A stretch of DNA of 64,000 bases from Alloalcanivorax marinus (GTDB taxonomy: Bacteria > Pseudomonadota > Gammaproteobacteria > Pseudomonadales > Alcanivoracaceae): NCBI RefSeq assembly GCF_016906305.1, contig NZ_JADDOL010000017.1:1-64000 (forward strand), in the 5' to 3' direction. The translations under genes were made by a program, and so were the position numbers. The notes below the pieces were generated by a model. The model did not search any database, was not told the DNA's origin, and worked only from the letters and a program-made list of their open reading frames with translations. Every line of letters begins with the position of its first letter. Position 1 is the first letter of the stretch. Below are positions 7,986 to 16,045 of this stretch, piece by piece.

Positions 7986-10220
7986 ATGAAGCGTTCTTCC
8001 CCGTCACGGCGCCGTCTGCCCGCCGCCGGACTCAGCCTTGCCCTGTTCGCCACCAGCCTGGCGCCGCTGCCGGCGCTGGCCGCCGAAGCCCGCGATTACC
8101 GGATTGAAGCGGGGCGCCTGGACAGCGCCCTGAGCCGCTACGCCAGCGAAGCCGGCGTGACCCTGGTGATCGACGGCCGTCTCACCGACGGCAAGACCAC
8201 CGCCGGCCTGGACGGCCGCTACCGGACCCGCGCCGGCCTGGACGCGCTGCTCGCCGGCAGTGGCCTGGAAGCGGTGCGCCAGCCCAACGGCAGCTATCGG
8301 CTGCGGCCGCGTCCGGACAGCACCAGCGCGGAGCACCGCCTGACCCAGATCAACGTGACCTCCGCCTCGGCCTCCGGCCGGGAAGTGGACGTGGTCAACG
8401 CGCCGGCCAGCATTTCGGTGATCGGCCAGGAGGAACTGAAAGGCAAATCCTACCGGGACATCACCGAGGCGCTGCAGGACGTGCCCGGCGTGTACGTGGA
8501 CGACGGCCCGTCCGGCAAGGGCGGCACCGAGGAAATCTCGATCCGTGGCATGGACAGCAAATACACCCTGATCCTGGTGGACGGCCGCCCGCAGGGCTCC
8601 GGCCAGTCCTATTACAACGGCTTCGGCAGCGGCGCCGAGTACGGCTGGCTGCCGCCGATCTCCGCCATCGAACGCATCGAGGTGATCCGCGGCCCGATGT
8701 CGTCCCTGTATGGCTCCGACGCCCTGGGCGGGGTGATCAACGTGATCACCAAGAAGACCCCGGACCAGTGGGGCGGCAACCTGACCCTGGAGCGCACCCA
8801 CCAGGAAAGCCACGACTCCGGCGACTACCAGCAGCAGCGCTATTACCTGAGCGGCCCGCTGGTGGCCGACACCCTGGGCTTCACGGTCAGCGGCTCACGC
8901 TACCTGCGCGACGAGGATGAGATCGAAAGCGGCTACCGTCAGTTCGACCGGGACAACACCACCGCGCGCCTCACCTGGACGCCGGTGGAAAACCAGTCCC
9001 TGTCCCTGGAGGCCGGTTACTCCACCCAGGAAACCGAAGGCACCGCCGTCAACACCGGCTCCGACTCCGAGCTCTACACGGTGCGCCGCCATCAGGCCAT
9101 CAACCACGACATTCTCTGGAACGGCAACATCGACACCCAGAGCTGGGTGCAGCGCGAGGAGCTGGAAAACCAGACCCAGAACGCCCTGTACGAACGGGTC
9201 ACCGCCAACACCGCCACCGCCGTGCCGATCGGCGACCATGTGCTGACCGTGGGCGGCCAGTACCGCGAACAGAAAACCGAGAACCCCACCCGCGCCATCG
9301 GCGAACCGAATCTGGAACGCTGGGACATGGCGCTGTTCGCCGAGGACCAGTGGTTCGTCACCGATCCGCTGGCGCTGACCGCCGGCCTGCGCTGGGTGGA
9401 CGACGAAAACTACGGCAGCGAAGCGGTGCCCCGGGCCTACGCGGTCTATAACGTCAACCCGGCGTTCACCGTGAAAGGCGGCGTCAGCGCCGGCTATCGC
9501 ACGCCGGATCTCAAGCAGGGCGATTCCAACTGGGTGGAAGGCGGCGGCGGCCGGTCCGTGGACGGCGGCGACATCGGCAACGACGATCTCAAGCCGGAGA
9601 AGAGCCTGACCTACGAACTGGGTGCTCACTGGCAGGCCTATAACGGCGTGGAAGCCTCCGTCACCGTGTTCCACACCGACTACGACGACAAAATCGAGAA
9701 GCCGATCATCTGTGACCGCATCGACGGCACCGACGTCACCTGTCTCTATCAGGGCTACGACTACGAGAAGCTCTACCGGTACACCAACGTGGACGAAGCC
9801 CGCATCCGCGGCGCCGAAGTGACCTTCGCCTTTCCGATCGGCTACCGGGTGTCGGTGAACACCAACTACACCTTCACCGACAGCGAGCAGCTGTCCGGCG
9901 ACAACGAAGGCAACCCGCTCAATGACCAGCCCCGTCACCGCGCCAACATCGGCGTGGACTGGCGCGCCAACGACATCACCCGGCTGTGGGCCAAGGCCCG
10001 CTACAAGGGCCGCGCGGAGCAGGTGGCCGGGCGCGGCGGCCTCACCGAGGAATACCCCAGCTACACCCTGGTGGACACCGGCGTGGTCTACGGCCTGACC
10101 GACATCGTGGACGTCTATGCCAGCGTGCAGAACGTGTTCGACAAGACCGTGGGCAACGACAACTTCGGTCGCATCCTGGACGGTCGTCGCTACAGCGCGG
10201 GGATTTCGGTGAACTTCTGA
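7986..10220 (+). CDS. TonB-dependent siderophore receptor with signalling domain
   Basis: 744 residues. A signal peptide covers 1-33. An STN (secretin/TonB N-terminal) signalling domain follows at about 37-107 (YRIEAGRLDSALSRYASEAG), then a plug domain at 120-255 (ISVIGQEELKGKSYRDITEA, DISIRGM-like and RIEVIRGPMSSLYGSDALGG), then a 22-strand-type barrel ending in phenylalanine. The plug resembles CirA/FepA-type catecholate receptors. The STN domain fits surface signalling through the FecR and ECF sigma proteins just upstream. GGAG precedes the ATG. The ligand is inferred to be an iron-siderophore; its identity is unknown. Confidence 0.9.
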   Translation: MKRSSPSRRRLPAAGLSLALFATSLAPLPALAAEARDYRIEAGRLDSALSRYASEAGVTLVIDGRLTDGKTTAGLDGRYRTRAGLDALLAGSGLEAVRQPNGSYRLRPRPDSTSAEHRLTQINVTSASASGREVDVVNAPASISVIGQEELKGKSYRDITEALQDVPGVYVDDGPSGKGGTEEISIRGMDSKYTLILVDGRPQGSGQSYYNGFGSGAEYGWLPPISAIERIEVIRGPMSSLYGSDALGGVINVITKKTPDQWGGNLTLERTHQESHDSGDYQQQRYYLSGPLVADTLGFTVSGSRYLRDEDEIESGYRQFDRDNTTARLTWTPVENQSLSLEAGYSTQETEGTAVNTGSDSELYTVRRHQAINHDILWNGNIDTQSWVQREELENQTQNALYERVTANTATAVPIGDHVLTVGGQYREQKTENPTRAIGEPNLERWDMALFAEDQWFVTDPLALTAGLRWVDDENYGSEAVPRAYAVYNVNPAFTVKGGVSAGYRTPDLKQGDSNWVEGGGGRSVDGGDIGNDDLKPEKSLTYELGAHWQAYNGVEASVTVFHTDYDDKIEKPIICDRIDGTDVTCLYQGYDYEKLYRYTNVDEARIRGAEVTFAFPIGYRVSVNTNYTFTDSEQLSGDNEGNPLNDQPRHRANIGVDWRANDITRLWAKARYKGRAEQVAGRGGLTEEYPSYTLVDTGVVYGLTDIVDVYASVQNVFDKTVGNDNFGRILDGRRYSAGISVNF

Positions 10221-10229
10221 GGGTAGGGC

Positions 10230-10285
10230 ATCGCGACTGAAGTCTCTCCTACAAGGAAGCGGTGTAGGAGCGACTTCAGTCGCGA
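10230..10285. repeat. REP pair between receptor and betT
   Basis: Left arm 10230-10252 (with one stem mismatch, CTCTCC for CGCTCC) and right arm 10264-10285. It separates the convergent TonB receptor and betT genes and could act as a shared transcript end. Confidence 0.85.
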
Positions 10286-10290
10286 AGGTT

Positions 10291-12339
10291 CTATCGAAGC
10301 ATGTGCAGAAAATGCATGTGCTTCTCGTACTGATCCAACACGTCACTGATCACCTGCTCCCGGGTGAAGCCCATCAGGTCGTAGTCCTGACCGCCTTCGC
10401 GCAGAAACACATCGGCGCGGAAATACTGATCCGTATCCGCGTGCCGCTTGGAGTGATCCAGCTGACGCATGGTGATCGACGGCCGCGCGTAACCGCGCAC
10501 ACGCACGCCATAGATAAAGTCGGTTTCCTGGGCATGGCTGACCACCAGGGTGGCGCGGTCATCGCTCTCGCGGACTTCCACCTCCAGGCCGTGGCCGCGC
10601 AGTTCATCGGCCACCGCGTTCAGCGCCGGGGTCGCCACCTCGCGCACGAACTGCAGCACCCGGGCCCGGTTGGGGAAGCTCACCATGCCGCGCAGGCGGG
10701 TTTTCCAGCCGCCGGTCACCGGCGTGTGGCCCACATGGATGGTGGCCGGCGCGGTGCCCAGGTTGGTCTGGAAGCTCAGGCGGCGGATGCCCTCGATGCG
10801 CAGCGAACGCAGCAGGCCGAAACAGGCCAGCAGCAGCACCAGCGCGAACGGCAGGGCGGAAGCGATGGTGGCGGCCTGCAGCGCGCCGAGCCCGCCGGCC
10901 AGCATCAGCGCGATGGCCACGATGCCCTCGGAGCTGGCCCAGAAAATACGCTGCCACAGCGGCGTGTCGTCGTGGCCGCCGGAGGCCAGCATGTCCACCA
11001 CCATGGAGCCGGAGTCCGAGGAGGTGACGAAGAACACCACCACCATCAGGGTGGCCACCCCGGAAATAAAGCCGGACCAGGGGAACTGCTCCAGGAAGTG
11101 GAACAGCGCCACCGCCTTGTCGTTGTCCACCTGGGCGGCCAGCTCCGGATAGGTGCCGTCCAGAATCATCTGGATGGCGGTGTCACCGAACACGGTCATC
11201 CAGAACAGGGTGAAGCCCGCCGGCACCAGCATCACGCCCAGGGCGAATTCGCGGATGGTGCGGCCCCGGGACACCCGGGCGATGAACATGCCCACGAACG
11301 GCGACCAGGAAATCCACCAGCCCCAGTAAAACAGGGTCCAGCCGCCCATCCACTCCTGGGGCCCGTTCTCCGCCTTGGGCTGATAGGTGTAGAGATTGAA
11401 GGTCATGTTGACCAGCTCGGACAGGTAGGCGCCCAGGTTCTGCACATAGGCCTTGAGCAGGAACACCGTGGGGCCCAGCGCCAGCACGAACAGCAGCAGC
11501 AGGAAGGCGAGGCCCAGGTTGAGCTCCGAGAGACGGCGGATGCCGCCGTCCAGGCCGGTGACCACGGAGATCGTGGCCAGGCCGGTGATGCCGATGATCA
11601 GCCCGGTCTGAACCCATTCGTTTTTGGGAATGCCGAACAGATAGGTGAGGCCGGCGTTGACCTGTTCCACCCCGAAGCCCAGGGAGGTGGCCACGCCGAA
11701 CACGGTGCCGACCACGGCGAACACATCCACCGCGTGGCCCATGGGGCCGTAGATTTTCTTGCCGATCAGCGGGTACAGCGCCGAGCGCAGGGTCAGCGGC
11801 AGATTATGGCGGAAGCTGAAATACGCCAGGATCAGACCGACGATGGCGTAGATCGACCAGGCGTGCAGCCCCCAATGGAAGAAGGTGGCGCGCATCGCCT
11901 CCTTGGCGGCGGCGATGGTGCCGGGGTCCGCCAGCGGCGGATCACTGAAATGCAGCACCGGTTCGGCCACGCCGAAGAACATCAGGCCGATGCCCATGCC
12001 CGCCGAGAACAGCATGGCGAACCAGGAGGTGTAGCTGTAATCCGGTTCCGAGTGATCCTTGCCGAGCTTGATGTCGCCGTAGCGGCTGATCGCCAGGAAA
12101 AACACCAGCGAAATCAGAATCGCCACGGTCAGGATGTAGAACCAGCCCGCTTCGGAAATGATCCAGTCCTTGATGTCGGTGAAGAACGTCTCCGCGGTTT
12201 TCGGGAGGATCACCGAGAACAGCACCAGGGCGGCGATGATCGCCACCGAGGAGAAGAAAACGGGCGGGTTGATCAGAACCTTGGGCCGGCTTTCCTGGAC
12301 GGCGGCGTCCGGGGAAGCGGGGTCCGGGGCTTGCGCCAT
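10291..12339 (-). CDS. betT: BCCT family choline transporter BetT
   Basis: 682 residues, close to the 677 of E. coli BetT. Twelve membrane helices cover about 25-510. The BCCT signature, rich in tryptophan, is at about 333-365 (FYWGWWISWSPFVGMFIARV), and MGIGLMFFGVAEP occurs near residue 100. A cytoplasmic C-terminal domain of about 170 residues (510-682) is the part that senses osmotic strength in BetT. It imports choline for glycine betaine synthesis under salt stress. betA, betB and betI are not adjacent. The substrate assignment rests on family similarity. Confidence 0.85.
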   Translation of the reverse strand: MAQAPDPASPDAAVQESRPKVLINPPVFFSSVAIIAALVLFSVILPKTAETFFTDIKDWIISEAGWFYILTVAILISLVFFLAISRYGDIKLGKDHSEPDYSYTSWFAMLFSAGMGIGLMFFGVAEPVLHFSDPPLADPGTIAAAKEAMRATFFHWGLHAWSIYAIVGLILAYFSFRHNLPLTLRSALYPLIGKKIYGPMGHAVDVFAVVGTVFGVATSLGFGVEQVNAGLTYLFGIPKNEWVQTGLIIGITGLATISVVTGLDGGIRRLSELNLGLAFLLLLFVLALGPTVFLLKAYVQNLGAYLSELVNMTFNLYTYQPKAENGPQEWMGGWTLFYWGWWISWSPFVGMFIARVSRGRTIREFALGVMLVPAGFTLFWMTVFGDTAIQMILDGTYPELAAQVDNDKAVALFHFLEQFPWSGFISGVATLMVVVFFVTSSDSGSMVVDMLASGGHDDTPLWQRIFWASSEGIVAIALMLAGGLGALQAATIASALPFALVLLLACFGLLRSLRIEGIRRLSFQTNLGTAPATIHVGHTPVTGGWKTRLRGMVSFPNRARVLQFVREVATPALNAVADELRGHGLEVEVRESDDRATLVVSHAQETDFIYGVRVRGYARPSITMRQLDHSKRHADTDQYFRADVFLREGGQDYDLMGFTREQVISDVLDQYEKHMHFLHMLR

Positions 12340-12430
12340 GTGGGGCTCTCCTTATCCATGGGCCGAAGTGAGGCAATCCCGAGAGGCTAACATAGCTTGT
12401 TCGTGAGAAAAGCGTGAACCGGGGGCGGTG

Positions 12431-12495
12431 GATCGCGGCTGAAGCCGCTCCTACAGGGCGTTTTCGAAGTCGTAGGAGCGGCTTCAGCCGCGATC
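12431..12495. repeat. REP pair abutting the DUF58 stop codon
   Basis: Arms at 12431-12454 and 12472-12495, both GGCTTCAGCC class. The right arm ends directly at the stop codon of the DUF58 gene, between it and betT. Confidence 0.85.
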
Positions 12496-13824
12496 TCAGA
12501 GCCGCCCGGCGCGCTTGAGCTGCTGATAGGCCTGGCCGAGCCGTTCGGCCAGATTGGCCGGGGTGGCGGCCACCAGATGGGCGCCGGCATGGCGCAAACG
12601 CAGATGCAGGTCGCGGCGCTGTTCGTGCTCGCGGGCGTCGGCGGCCACCCGCAGCGCGTCGTCCAGGTCCGTCACCGTCGTCTGGCGCAGGGCGGCCTGC
12701 TCGGGCAGTTCCATGTCCGCCACCATCACCAGATGCCGATGGCCGAGCAGGCGCACGGCGGTGAGCAGGTCGTCCGCGTCCTCCGGTTGCACCCGGCTGA
12801 TGATCACCACCAGCGCGCGACGGGTCCAGCGCCCCTGGAACTGCCGCGCCGCCTGGCTGAAATCGCTGGCCCGGTCCGCCGGCTGCACATCGTGGAAGCC
12901 GCGCAGCAGGCTCTGGATGCCGTGCTGGCCGTGCACCGGATCCAGCCAGCGCGGTTGCTCCCCGGAGAACAGCAGGGCGCCGGTGCGGTCGCCCTGACGC
13001 AGCGCCGACCAGGCCAGCAAGAGGGCGGCGTTGAGGCCGTGGTCGAAGGCGGTCAGGCCGCCGATGGGCAGCGCCATGCGGCGGCCGCCGTCGAGCAGCA
13101 CCCACACGGTCTGGTTCTGCTCGTCCTGGTAATGGCGGGTGATCAGCCGGCGGCGCCGGGCGGTGGCCTTCCAGTCGATGCGGCGCGGGCTGTCACCGGG
13201 CTGGTAGTCACGCAGTTCGTGGAATTCCAGCCCCTCGCCCTGGCGCGGCTGCACCCGGTTGCCGAAGCGGCTGCGGCTGCGATCCACCGCCAGGGCGGCG
13301 CGGGAGATCGGCGAGAAGTCCGGGTACACCGGCACCGCCCGGTCGGCGGCGATGCGCCGGCGCGCTTCCCACAACCGGCGCGGCGACGGCAGCCACAGCT
13401 CGATGGGGCCGAACCGCACGGTGCCGCGCCGGCTGGGGCGATAGGGATAGTGGATCTCCACCTGGCGGTGGCCGGGCACCAGATCCAGGGCCCGGGGCAG
13501 GCCGGTGTGGATATCGTCGTCCGGGTGATGGTCCGCCACCAGCCAGCGCTCGGCGACCCCGCCGGTGTCCAGGGTCAGGGTCACGGTTTGCGGCACGCCC
13601 ACGGACAGCGCCGCCGGCAGACGCCGGCTGGCCGCCGGCGTGGGCCGCCGCCGCAGCCGCAGCAGGTCGTCCAGGGCCCACACCGCCAGCAGCCCGCCGA
13701 GCAGCGCCCAGACCAGCAGCAACGGCAAGGCCAGGGGCGCCGCCCAGAACCGCGCCAGCAGCGGCAGGGCGCCCAGGGCGGCCCAGCCGAGCAGGGCCTG
13801 GATCAGCCGCGCGCCGGGTCTCAT
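12496..13824 (-). CDS. DUF58 domain protein of the MoxR cluster
   Basis: 442 residues. Two membrane helices lie at about 8-56; the DUF58 core at about 195-260 has FHELRDYQPGDSPRRIDWK and WKATARRRRLITR. The vWA-like segment that follows reads VLLDGGRRM where a metal-binding MIDAS would read DxSxS, so both serines are missing, as often in this subgroup. DUF58 proteins partner MoxR ATPases. The ATG overlaps the moxR stop (TCAT), and it is the last gene of the train. Function unknown; probably an assembly or stress-related chaperone system at the inner membrane. Confidence 0.85.
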   Translation of the reverse strand: MRPGARLIQALLGWAALGALPLLARFWAAPLALPLLLVWALLGGLLAVWALDDLLRLRRRPTPAASRRLPAALSVGVPQTVTLTLDTGGVAERWLVADHHPDDDIHTGLPRALDLVPGHRQVEIHYPYRPSRRGTVRFGPIELWLPSPRRLWEARRRIAADRAVPVYPDFSPISRAALAVDRSRSRFGNRVQPRQGEGLEFHELRDYQPGDSPRRIDWKATARRRRLITRHYQDEQNQTVWVLLDGGRRMALPIGGLTAFDHGLNAALLLAWSALRQGDRTGALLFSGEQPRWLDPVHGQHGIQSLLRGFHDVQPADRASDFSQAARQFQGRWTRRALVVIISRVQPEDADDLLTAVRLLGHRHLVMVADMELPEQAALRQTTVTDLDDALRVAADAREHEQRRDLHLRLRHAGAHLVAATPANLAERLGQAYQQLKRAGRL

Positions 13825-14804
13825 TGCCGCGGCGCCTCCACCTGTTCGAGAAGCTGCTCGAGCAGGGACTCCACGGTCTGGCCTTCGATGTCCGCGTCCA
13901 CGCCCAGGCGCAGCCGGTGGCGCAGTACCGGCGCCGCCACCTGCTTGACGTCGTCGGGAATGACGAAGTCGCGGCCGGCCAGCAGCGCCTGGGTCTTGGC
14001 GGTGCGCGCCAGGGCGATGCTGGCCCGCGGGCCGCCGCCCTGCACCAGGCTGGGGTGGTCGCGGGTGGCGCGCACCAGCCGCAGAATGTAGTCCACCAGG
14101 GCGCGGTCCAGGATCACCGCGTTCGCCTGGCGGCCCAGGGCCAGAATGCCCTCGGCGTTGGCCTCCGGCGTGAGCTGGGCGGCGTCCAGACTGTCCGGCA
14201 GGCGGCCGTCCAGCACCATTTCCATCATCCGCGCCTCGTCCTCGTGGCTCGGGTAGTCGATCAGGATCTTGAACAGGAAGCGGTCCAGCTCCGCCTCCGG
14301 CAGCGGGTAGGTGCCTTCCTGGTCCAGCGGGTTCTGGGTGGCCAGCACCACGAACGGCGGCGCCAGGTCGAAGCTTTCGCCCTCGATGGTGATGCGGCGT
14401 TCCTGCATCACCTCCAGCAGGGCGGCCTGGGTCTTGGCCGGCGCCCGGTTGATCTCGTCGGCGAGCAGCAGGTTGGTGAACGCCGGTCCCTTGCGCACCC
14501 GGAAGTCGCCGGTCTGGCTGTCGAACAGCACATGACCGGTGACGTCCGAGGGCATCAGGTCCGGGGTGAACTGGATGCGCTGGAAGTCCAGCTCCAGCAC
14601 CCGCGCCAGGCTGCGCGCCAGCAGCGTCTTGCCGAGCCCGGGCACGCCTTCGATCAGCACGTGGCCGCCGGTGATCAGGGCGATCATCACCTGCCGGGTG
14701 ATGGCCGGCTGGCCGATCAGCACCTGGTTGAGTTGCGCTTCGATACGGCCGGCCAGGGCGGTGGCCTGTTCCGGGGTCATTTCACCGGGGACGTCGGTGG
14801 TCAT
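13821..14804 (-). CDS. MoxR-family AAA+ ATPase
   Basis: 327 residues. The Walker A is GVPGLGKT (53-60), Walker B LLLADEINRA (111-120), followed by PAKTQAALLEVMQER, then the sensor ATQNPLDQEGTYPLPEAELDRF, all diagnostic of MoxR. A C-terminal helical lid follows. MoxR ATPases act as chaperones that insert cofactors or assemble complexes together with vWA/DUF58 proteins. The start at 14804 overlaps the stop of the DUF4350 gene as ATGA. The client protein of this MoxR is not evident. Confidence 0.93.
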   Translation of the reverse strand: MTTDVPGEMTPEQATALAGRIEAQLNQVLIGQPAITRQVMIALITGGHVLIEGVPGLGKTLLARSLARVLELDFQRIQFTPDLMPSDVTGHVLFDSQTGDFRVRKGPAFTNLLLADEINRAPAKTQAALLEVMQERRITIEGESFDLAPPFVVLATQNPLDQEGTYPLPEAELDRFLFKILIDYPSHEDEARMMEMVLDGRLPDSLDAAQLTPEANAEGILALGRQANAVILDRALVDYILRLVRATRDHPSLVQGGGPRASIALARTAKTQALLAGRDFVIPDDVKQVAAPVLRHRLRLGVDADIEGQTVESLLEQLLEQVEAPRQ

Positions 14805-16045
14805 AGTCGGCTCCTGATCTGTTGCAATACGGCCACCCGGCGGATCCAGCCGGGGCGGTCCACCGGCGAGGCGTCGAGCGCCTCGCGCAGGTCGTGGTCG
14901 GGCAGCGCCAGCCGCTCGGCGGCCAGCGCCAGGGCCCGTTCCGGGTCCGGGTGCAGCAGGGCCAGCCGGCGTCGGGCGGCCTCGCGCAGCGGCGCCAGCA
15001 GGGTTTCGCCCTGGCCGGTGCGCCAATAAAAGTGGCCCAGGGCGCGCAGGTGCCCCAGGTAGTCGGTGGTGTCCGGGGCCGGCGGGCGCCACAGCGGGCC
15101 GGGGCGCGGCAGGCGCCGCCACAGCCACAGGGCCAGGGCCAGTACCAGCGCCAGGATCGGCGGCCAGGCGTGCTCCCACAGCCACAGGGGCAGGGGCGGC
15201 ATGTCGATGCCCTGCACGAACCACACCGGGCCGCCGCCGGCGGTCAGGTGGCGCAGCAGCCAGGCGTGGTCGAAATAATGCAGGTGATCGTTGTCCCATA
15301 GCTCCAGGCCGGTGGTGGCGGTGACCCGGCCTTCGCCCATCGCCACCTGCACCAGCTTGAGCCCCTGGTCGTTGTCCGCCAGTACCGTGTAGCGCAGGCC
15401 CTCGCCGCCCTGATAGCCGAGCACCAGGGGATTGTCGATGCGCAGCCGGCGGGGCAGGCCGTCGAAGTCCCGGGTCAGCGCCGGCGCCGCCCGGGGCGGT
15501 GCCTCGCAGGTCAGCCGTTCGCACTGGCGGAGGGTTTCCTCGTCGTCGTTGCCCAGGCAGTACTCCAGGAACAGGCTTTCCATGGGCTCGAAGCGGCCCA
15601 GCAGCTCGGCCATCGGATTGTCGTCGTCCAGATCCTTTTCGGGCAGCCGGCGGACGTTGATGCCCACCTGCTCCAGCAGCGGATCGGCCCGCTCCCGGTC
15701 CTCGTCCCGGTCGCCGTACACCGGCCGCGCGGCCACCACCAGATGGCCGCCGGCGGCCACCCAGGCAAGCAATTCCTCGATGCGGTCGCGGCCGAGATCG
15801 CCCCGGTACGGGTCCATGATCAGGGTGGTGTCGGTGGCCGGCAGCGGAAACAGGGCACGGGTGCTGAACACCCGGCGAGTGTCATGGTGCCATTCTTCCA
15901 GCAGGGTGCGCGCCGCCAGGTAGGGGTCCCGGGCGGCGGCCTCCGGGTAGGCCGGGGCCATGTAGCGCACCGGTTCGGTGGCCTGGTAATAGCCCACCAC
16001 CAGCGCCGCCACCAGCACCACGAAGAGTACCGTCCAGCGTTTCAT
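14801..16045 (-). CDS. DUF4350 domain membrane protein
   Basis: 414 residues. One membrane helix is at the N-terminus (about 5-22), a periplasmic alpha/beta part resembling a GATase/ThuA-like fold is at about 40-280 (MDPYRGDLGRDRIEELLAWV), a second helix at about 290-315, and a cytoplasmic tail. This is the DUF4350 layout found beside MoxR and DUF58. It overlaps both neighbours by four bases. Function is not known; co-occurrence suggests it is the periplasm-facing part of a MoxR-driven membrane complex. Confidence 0.85.
   Translation of the reverse strand: MKRWTVLFVVLVAALVVGYYQATEPVRYMAPAYPEAAARDPYLAARTLLEEWHHDTRRVFSTRALFPLPATDTTLIMDPYRGDLGRDRIEELLAWVAAGGHLVVAARPVYGDRDEDRERADPLLEQVGINVRRLPEKDLDDDNPMAELLGRFEPMESLFLEYCLGNDDEETLRQCERLTCEAPPRAAPALTRDFDGLPRRLRIDNPLVLGYQGGEGLRYTVLADNDQGLKLVQVAMGEGRVTATTGLELWDNDHLHYFDHAWLLRHLTAGGGPVWFVQGIDMPPLPLWLWEHAWPPILALVLALALWLWRRLPRPGPLWRPPAPDTTDYLGHLRALGHFYWRTGQGETLLAPLREAARRRLALLHPDPERALALAAERLALPDHDLREALDASPVDRPGWIRRVAVLQQIRSRL

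Noticed and set aside
8895-10346. A 483-codon minus-strand frame over the TonB receptor gene
   Set aside because: The receptor sequence is continuous on the plus strand; the antisense product has only Val/Gly/His-rich sequence.
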